From positions 124,001 to 188,000 of the forward strand of contig JAKVCO010000006.1 in assembly GCA_022448245.1 (NCBI GenBank): DNA of 64,000 nt, in the 5' to 3' direction. The notes below the pieces were generated by a model. The model was not told the DNA's origin, did no database searches, and worked only from the letters and a program-made list of their open reading frames with translations. Source of the DNA: Paracoccaceae bacterium. GTDB lineage: Bacteria > Pseudomonadota > Alphaproteobacteria > Rhodobacterales > Rhodobacteraceae. Every line of letters starts with the position of its first letter. The stretch's first letter is position 1. Position numbers and translations under genes: made by a program. This document shows, piece by piece, positions 59,911-64,000 of the stretch.

Positions 59911-61403
59911 GACAGATCCCCTGCGATCATTTCGGCGCCCTTCCAGCCGATCATCATCGACGGGGCATTGGTGTTGGCCGAGGTGACCTTGGGCATGACG
60001 GCGGCATCCGCGACCCACACACCTTGCGTGCCCTGAACCGCGAGCCGGGGCGTGACGACCGCGCCTGCATCGCTGCCCATCCGGCAAGTCCCCACGGGAT
60101 GATAGGCCGTGCCCGCGCGGTTGCGGATAACATCCTTTAGGGCGTCGCCCGACAGGCCCGCCGCTGGTCCGACCTCGCGCCCGCGGCGGGCGCCAAAATC
60201 AGCGCGCTCCAGCAGCTGACGCAAGCGGCCCACACCCTCGGCCAGCGTGTCGAGGTCCCGCGCCTCCCGAAACAAGCCCAGGTCGATCACCGGCGCGGTG
60301 TTTGGATCAGCGGAGGCCAAGCTCAACGCGCCGCGCGACTGTGGCCGACACAGGCACACATCCGCGAAGTACCCGCTTTTCATCGAATATTTCTTGCCGC
60401 GATGATCGAGGTGGAACGGGATGAAATGGCTCTGCACATCCGGTTCGGCATCATCGCCGCGGGCGTTGAAGAACGCCCCGCCCTCGACCGTGGGTGACGC
60501 AAGCGGCCCCCTGCGTGCAAGAAGATCGAAAGGCGCCCGTGCCCAGCGCCACCATTGCGCGGGCTCTAGGCCGTAGCCCGTGCCAGCCCCTTCGAAATGG
60601 AGACCAAATCCGGGGTGGTCATGCAGGTTCTCGCCGAGCTCTGGCGCATCAACGCGCACAGTGATGCCCAGCTTTTGTAGCGCGACCTTGGGGCCTATGC
60701 CCGACCGCATCAGGATGGCCGGTGACATGATGGACCCCGCCGCAAGCACGACGCCCTTCGCGGCATCGATCTTGGTGCCATCCGTCAGTTTAACGCCCGC
60801 CACGCGGTCGCCCCGCCACGTCAACCGATCTACGGCCGCCCCTGTCGTAACCGGAATGTCGTACTGGCGCAGGAAGGCCCGCGCCGACGAATTGCGGCGC
60901 CCCCCCTTCATATTATGAGAGAACACCCCCGCGCTTTCGCGATCAGGGTTTGGCACACCAGAGTTAGAGGGCAGCATCGCCTGCAGGCCCTGCGTCAAAG
61001 CATGTGTGTTCTGCATCTGCTGTGGGAGGAGCTTTTCCTCCACCGCCTCAAAGGCCGGCTCCACTTCCGAGCCGGACCAGCCCTCAACGCTCCAAGCATC
61101 AAAATCCGCAGCACGGCCCCGAAACCAGACCATTGAGTTGATGGAGCCTGAGCCCCCCACCATCTTGCCGCGCGGCACGCCGATCGCACGTCCACCTGCG
61201 GCCTCTTGCGGGGCAGTCTTCAGCGCCCAGTCCCGGCGCGACCCTATCAGCCACGTGAGACCCATGGGCATGGCCACCAAAGGATGGAAATCGGAGCTGC
61301 CAGCCTCCAGAACCAGCACGCGCCCCACACCGCGTCGGTACAACTCAGCGGCTGCGACGCAGCCTGCAGAGCCTGCGCCGACAACGATGACATCATAAGG
61401 CAT
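59907..61403 (-). CDS. GMC family FAD-dependent oxidoreductase
   Basis: A 498-aa flavoenzyme. FAD-binding [26 protein letters not shown] signatures PRGKMVGGSGSINSMVWFRG and LAAGSIMSPAILMRSGIG; C-terminal catalytic block GTAYHPVGTCRMGSDAG and SANTNAPSMMIG. It oxidises an alcohol group, probably of the compound imported by the ABC system in the same operon. It is shorter than BetA and differs at the C-terminus, so choline is unlikely as substrate. No signal peptide is visible. It overlaps the next micro-ORF and follows the permease gene by 6 nt. Confidence 0.92.
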   Translation of the reverse strand: MPYDVIVVGAGSAGCVAAAELYRRGVGRVLVLEAGSSDFHPLVAMPMGLTWLIGSRRDWALKTAPQEAAGGRAIGVPRGKMVGGSGSINSMVWFRGRAADFDAWSVEGWSGSEVEPAFEAVEEKLLPQQMQNTHALTQGLQAMLPSNSGVPNPDRESAGVFSHNMKGGRRNSSARAFLRQYDIPVTTGAAVDRLTWRGDRVAGVKLTDGTKIDAAKGVVLAAGSIMSPAILMRSGIGPKVALQKLGITVRVDAPELGENLHDHPGFGLHFEGAGTGYGLEPAQWWRWARAPFDLLARRGPLASPTVEGGAFFNARGDDAEPDVQSHFIPFHLDHRGKKYSMKSGYFADVCLCRPQSRGALSLASADPNTAPVIDLGLFREARDLDTLAEGVGRLRQLLERADFGARRGREVGPAAGLSGDALKDVIRNRAGTAYHPVGTCRMGSDAGAVVTPRLAVQGTQGVWVADAAVMPKVTSANTNAPSMMIGWKGAEMIAGDLS

Positions 61404-61409
61404 ATGGCG

Positions 61410-62297
61410 TCAGCCCTTCACCGCGCCAGCGGTAAGACCCGACACGATCTGGCGCTGGAAGAACATCACCAACACGAAAAGAGGCGCCGTCGCCGAGACC
61501 ACAGCAGCCACCGCGAACATCACGTTGCCTTCGGTATAGGTCGTCCCCAGGAACGCAGCGATCTGCGGAACCATCGTCCGGTTGCCCTCATTCAGGATCA
61601 GCGCGGTCACAACGAAGTCGTTGTAGGCCAGCAGGAACGAGAAGAGGCCCGTCGTAATCACCCCCGGCCACATGACCGGAATAATCACATGCCGGAAGGC
61701 CTGGAACTGCGTGCAGCCATCGACCTTGGCCGCCTCATCGAGGTCTTTGGGGATCGATTCAAAGAAGGAATGCAGCATCCACAGCGTGAACGGCTGGTTG
61801 ATCGCCACAAGAACGATGATCGCAGTCGGCAAGAAGCCCCAGAGGTTCCAGTCAAAGAAGACCGGCAGGTAGCCCGAAACTAGCGTGATCTGCGGCAGCG
61901 CGCGGAACATCAGCGCGATGATCAGCAGCCAGAACACGTATTTGTAGCCTGATCGGCTGAGCGCATAGCCCCCGAGCGTCCCGATCGTCAGCGAGGTCGT
62001 CACCACGAAAAGGCAGACCAGGAAGGTGTTGATGGAGTTCCGCCAGAACTCATTCTCAACAAATGCGCCTTCGTAGCCGCGCAGTGTGAAGGGGCTGCCG
62101 TAGGTGTTTTGCGTGTTCGCGCCGGTCAGCGCGTTCGTCCAATCGGCGATGGAGAAGAAGTCGAGCTCGACCTTGAAGCTGCCCCAAAGCGTCCAGAAGA
62201 ACGGGAAGGCGGCGAGGACGAACCAGATGGCAACGAAGATCCAGAGGCCAATCTGAAGCGGAAGCGGGCGGCGCTGTGCTGCGGATGCGGTCGACAT
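61410..62297 (-). CDS. Carbohydrate-type ABC transporter permease (MalG-like)
   Basis: A 295-aa CUT1 permease with six hydrophobic segments. The N-terminal IGLWIFVAIWFVLAAFPFFWTLWGSFK and the EAA loop DLDEAAKVDGCTQFQAFRHVIIPVMWPG near residue 200 are typical of MalG-like subunits. ATG 62297 lies one base after the stop of the MalF-like gene; the longer frame to 62339 overlaps that gene and is not used. It should import a sugar-like or polyol compound with the upstream permease and binding protein. No ATPase gene is in the window. Confidence 0.92.
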   Translation of the reverse strand: MSTASAAQRRPLPLQIGLWIFVAIWFVLAAFPFFWTLWGSFKVELDFFSIADWTNALTGANTQNTYGSPFTLRGYEGAFVENEFWRNSINTFLVCLFVVTTSLTIGTLGGYALSRSGYKYVFWLLIIALMFRALPQITLVSGYLPVFFDWNLWGFLPTAIIVLVAINQPFTLWMLHSFFESIPKDLDEAAKVDGCTQFQAFRHVIIPVMWPGVITTGLFSFLLAYNDFVVTALILNEGNRTMVPQIAAFLGTTYTEGNVMFAVAAVVSATAPLFVLVMFFQRQIVSGLTAGAVKG

Positions 62298-62298
62298 C

Positions 62299-63327
62299 TT
62301 AGTGACTCTTCTCGTTGAAATCGCGCCATGTGCGCACAAGGACCGGGCTCAGGAGGATCGCCACGCCGAGGATCGTCAGCACCGAAGTGGTGGCCGCCGA
62401 TGAGAGCTGCCTTGTCTCCCCGCTCAGGTCGCTGAGGATGAAGGTCGATAGCGATTGCGCATGGGCCTGCGCTTGGAAACCGAGGATTGGCTCAAGCACC
62501 CTGAAGTTATCCATCAGCTGGATCAGGGCCACGAACGTCACCAGCGGCGCGAGGTGTGGGATGATCACAAAGCGGATCTGCTGCCAGCGCGTGGCACCGT
62601 CGATCTGCGCGGATTCAAGCGTGTCTTGCGGCACCGTCTGGAGGCCTGCGTAGAAGACCACGAAGGCAAAAGGCGCCGATGACCAGATCCCGTAGACAAT
62701 CAAACAGATCCACATCAGAGGGGTTGAGGCCTTCACGGATAGGTCCGGGTCCGCCGTGATCCAACTGAGGAAGTTGCCCAAAACGCCTCGACTATCGACC
62801 ATCCAGAAAAGAATGAGCGAGCCGATCAGCGGGGTCACGATCATCGGCAGAAGCGAGAAGAAGATCATCAGGCCCTTCAGGCGCTGATGGAGCGAGTTCA
62901 CCGCCACAGCGATCGCAAAACCCAGCGCGATAAGTGCGGGCGTGCAGACAAAAGTGTAGGTCAGCGTGAAGGCCAGCGCGCTGTAGAACGGCAGGTTCAT
63001 CAGGTTGCTGAAGAAACTGGAGAGCCCGGAAGAGTTCCGCCACGCCTCACCCACTTCCGCGAAGGCGAGGTGCCCACGGTCGAAGTAGATACTCAGGCCC
63101 ACGAACCTGCCCAACGGCGAGCTTTCGCGAAGAGAAGCAGTGGCCTCTTGATCGATGGATGTCTCGGTGGTGCAGCCGAAAGGGCCGCAGTTCTCAACTT
63201 CGATCAGCACGGCCTCGTGGGGCGTGAAAAGCGATTGCGTGACAACCGATACGATGGGGAACGCGATGAACAACAACATCGCTGCCGCTGTCGGCAGAAA
63301 GAACCAAAAGAAGGTGCGGTGCTTCAT
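62299..63327 (-). CDS. Carbohydrate-type ABC transporter permease (MalF-like)
   Basis: A 342-aa permease of the CUT1 type. FFWFFLPTAAAMLLFIAFPIVSVVTQSLF opens it; a periplasmic loop of about 80 residues includes NCGPFGCTTETSID with two cysteines that could form a disulfide. The EAA loop DTLESAQIDGATRWQQIRFVIIPHLAP lies near residue 250. It is 69 nt from the binding-protein gene, beyond a hairpin, and forms the channel with the MalG-like subunit. Confidence 0.92.
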   Translation of the reverse strand: MKHRTFFWFFLPTAAAMLLFIAFPIVSVVTQSLFTPHEAVLIEVENCGPFGCTTETSIDQEATASLRESSPLGRFVGLSIYFDRGHLAFAEVGEAWRNSSGLSSFFSNLMNLPFYSALAFTLTYTFVCTPALIALGFAIAVAVNSLHQRLKGLMIFFSLLPMIVTPLIGSLILFWMVDSRGVLGNFLSWITADPDLSVKASTPLMWICLIVYGIWSSAPFAFVVFYAGLQTVPQDTLESAQIDGATRWQQIRFVIIPHLAPLVTFVALIQLMDNFRVLEPILGFQAQAHAQSLSTFILSDLSGETRQLSSAATTSVLTILGVAILLSPVLVRTWRDFNEKSH

Positions 63328-63362
63328 GGGGGTCCCTGTTGGCGGAAGCGGAAAGGATGGGA

Positions 63363-63378
63363 GGCCGGCGTACCGGCC
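63363..63378 (-). terminator. Hairpin between binding-protein and permease genes
   Basis: GGCCGG-CGTA-CCGGCC, a 6-bp perfect stem extended by a GGG/CCC pairing with one mismatch, in the 69-nt gap. It may limit read-through so that the binding protein is made in excess. Confidence 0.5.
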
Positions 63379-63396
63379 CCCCGAAGACGAAGGACC

Positions 63397-64000
63397 TTAG
63401 AGGAAGCCCTGCTCTTTTGCGGCAGCGATATAAGCTGCTTCGACGTCGGCCAGTGCCTGCTCTGCGGACTCGTTGCCCTGCATGAAGTCAGCAAGCTCGT
63501 TGCCCAGCGCCGTGTGCATCAGACCCATGAAGGGCAGCATCGGGTAAGGGATGGAGCCAGCCTGAGCAGCCGCGAAGACGCCCGTTGCAGCCGGGGTCGG
63601 TTCGTAGCCGTCGATGAGCCACACGGCCTGCGTGCGGGTCTCTTCGTCGGCCATGATCGCCGGATCGATGGCTTTCTTCATGGCGAGGAACGTTGCTTCT
63701 GCATCTGCATCAGAGATGTTCTTTGCAATGGTCCAGCCGTCCCACCAGAGCGTCGTCGCCGGGGTGTCACCACCGCCAACCGTCATCGGGCCTGCGATTG
63801 CGAAGCCGTCGATGACTTCCTGCGGCACACCTTCTGCGGTGACGAGCGTTGCGGCGCGGGAGCCCCACATGTTCATCAGCGCGGTGTTGCCTGCGCGGTA
63901 CTCGGCGTTGGTTGCGTTGGAATCGTGCGTCAGGAAGTCGGGGTTCATGTATTCCGACAGCGCCTTCATCATTTCCAGGGCCTTCACACCGGCTTCAGTG
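63397..64000 (-). CDS. Carbohydrate-type ABC transporter substrate-binding protein (5' part beyond window)
   Basis: The C-terminal 200 residues of an extracellular solute-binding protein (family 1). Landmarks are GNTALMNMWGSRAATLV, VGGGDTPATTLWWDGWTIAKNIS and ADFMQGNESAEQALADVEAAYIAAAKEQG, the usual ending of CUT1 binding proteins. The tryptophan-rich WWDGW region may line the ligand site. It is the most upstream gene seen of the operon; its signal peptide and the promoter lie outside the window. Confidence 0.9.
   Translation of the reverse strand, partial: TEAGVKALEMMKALSEYMNPDFLTHDSNATNAEYRAGNTALMNMWGSRAATLVTAEGVPQEVIDGFAIAGPMTVGGGDTPATTLWWDGWTIAKNISDADAEATFLAMKKAIDPAIMADEETRTQAVWLIDGYEPTPAATGVFAAAQAGSIPYPMLPFMGLMHTALGNELADFMQGNESAEQALADVEAAYIAAAKEQGFL

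Overview
The window comes from a marine alphaproteobacterium of the Rhodobacteraceae (Roseobacter group). It has high-GC coding sequence, the ethylmalonyl-CoA pathway genes ccr and ecm, a Tpa-Xsc-Pta taurine route, phosphatidylcholine synthase, choline-to-betaine genes, and Irr-type and CtrA-type regulatory sites. It is ordinary chromosome: I see no rRNA, tRNA, CRISPR array, prophage or insertion sequence. Two genes (ammonium transporter amt and a cNMP-binding/thioredoxin-reductase fusion) are broken.

Layout. 1-1547: TIGR02186-type exported protein (partial) and a TauE/SafE exporter. 1747-6956: minus-strand BMP-type (nucleoside/purine-like) ABC uptake operon, with a SnoaL-like gene after a terminator-like hairpin and a 41-codon exported micro-ORF coupled between ATPase and permease. 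7095-8683: rimI, tsaB and an Nfu-type Fe-S gene preceded by an Irr box. 8775-9651: LuxR-type regulator with an overlapping 72-aa gene and a CtrA site. 9967-14959: ccr, a plsB-like acyltransferase, ecm. 15006-20933: NIT-domain chemoreceptor, priA, fructose-6-phosphate aldolase-type transaldolase, an unknown. 21097-24792: an unknown and a coupled cassette of M19 dipeptidase, a 539-aa unknown and a DUF3726-like protein. 24783-28080: truA, ycjX, ycjF-like. 28080-29700: pseudogene. 29977-33179: ileS (apparently mosaic) and a DUF3253 gene. 33176-37381: broken amt, ogt, pcs, xerC, DUF484. 37494-44032: fructokinase with a lac-type operator, betA, a secreted metzincin with FG-GAP repeats, betB. 44244-48763: metY, an alpha/beta hydrolase, a FadN-type beta-oxidation enzyme. 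48856-56890: tauABC and tpa, xsc, pta. 56887-64000: a minus-strand operon running off the right edge, with CUT1-type ABC transporter parts, a GMC oxidoreductase, three SnoaL domains in two proteins, a small membrane protein, two micro-ORFs and a LacI regulator.

How the genes fit. TauABC imports taurine, Tpa makes sulfoacetaldehyde, Xsc releases sulfite and acetyl phosphate, and Pta makes acetyl-CoA. Ccr and Ecm can assimilate that acetyl-CoA, and the TauE-family protein could export the sulfur anion. BetA and BetB oxidise choline, and Pcs uses choline directly.

The best candidate for an undescribed system is the right-edge transporter-GMC-SnoaL operon. It looks like uptake of a sugar-like compound, its oxidation by a flavoenzyme, and processing of the product by SnoaL-fold proteins, linked by a series of 4-nt overlaps. 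Second candidates are the M19-unknown-DUF3726 cassette and the CtrA/LuxR locus.
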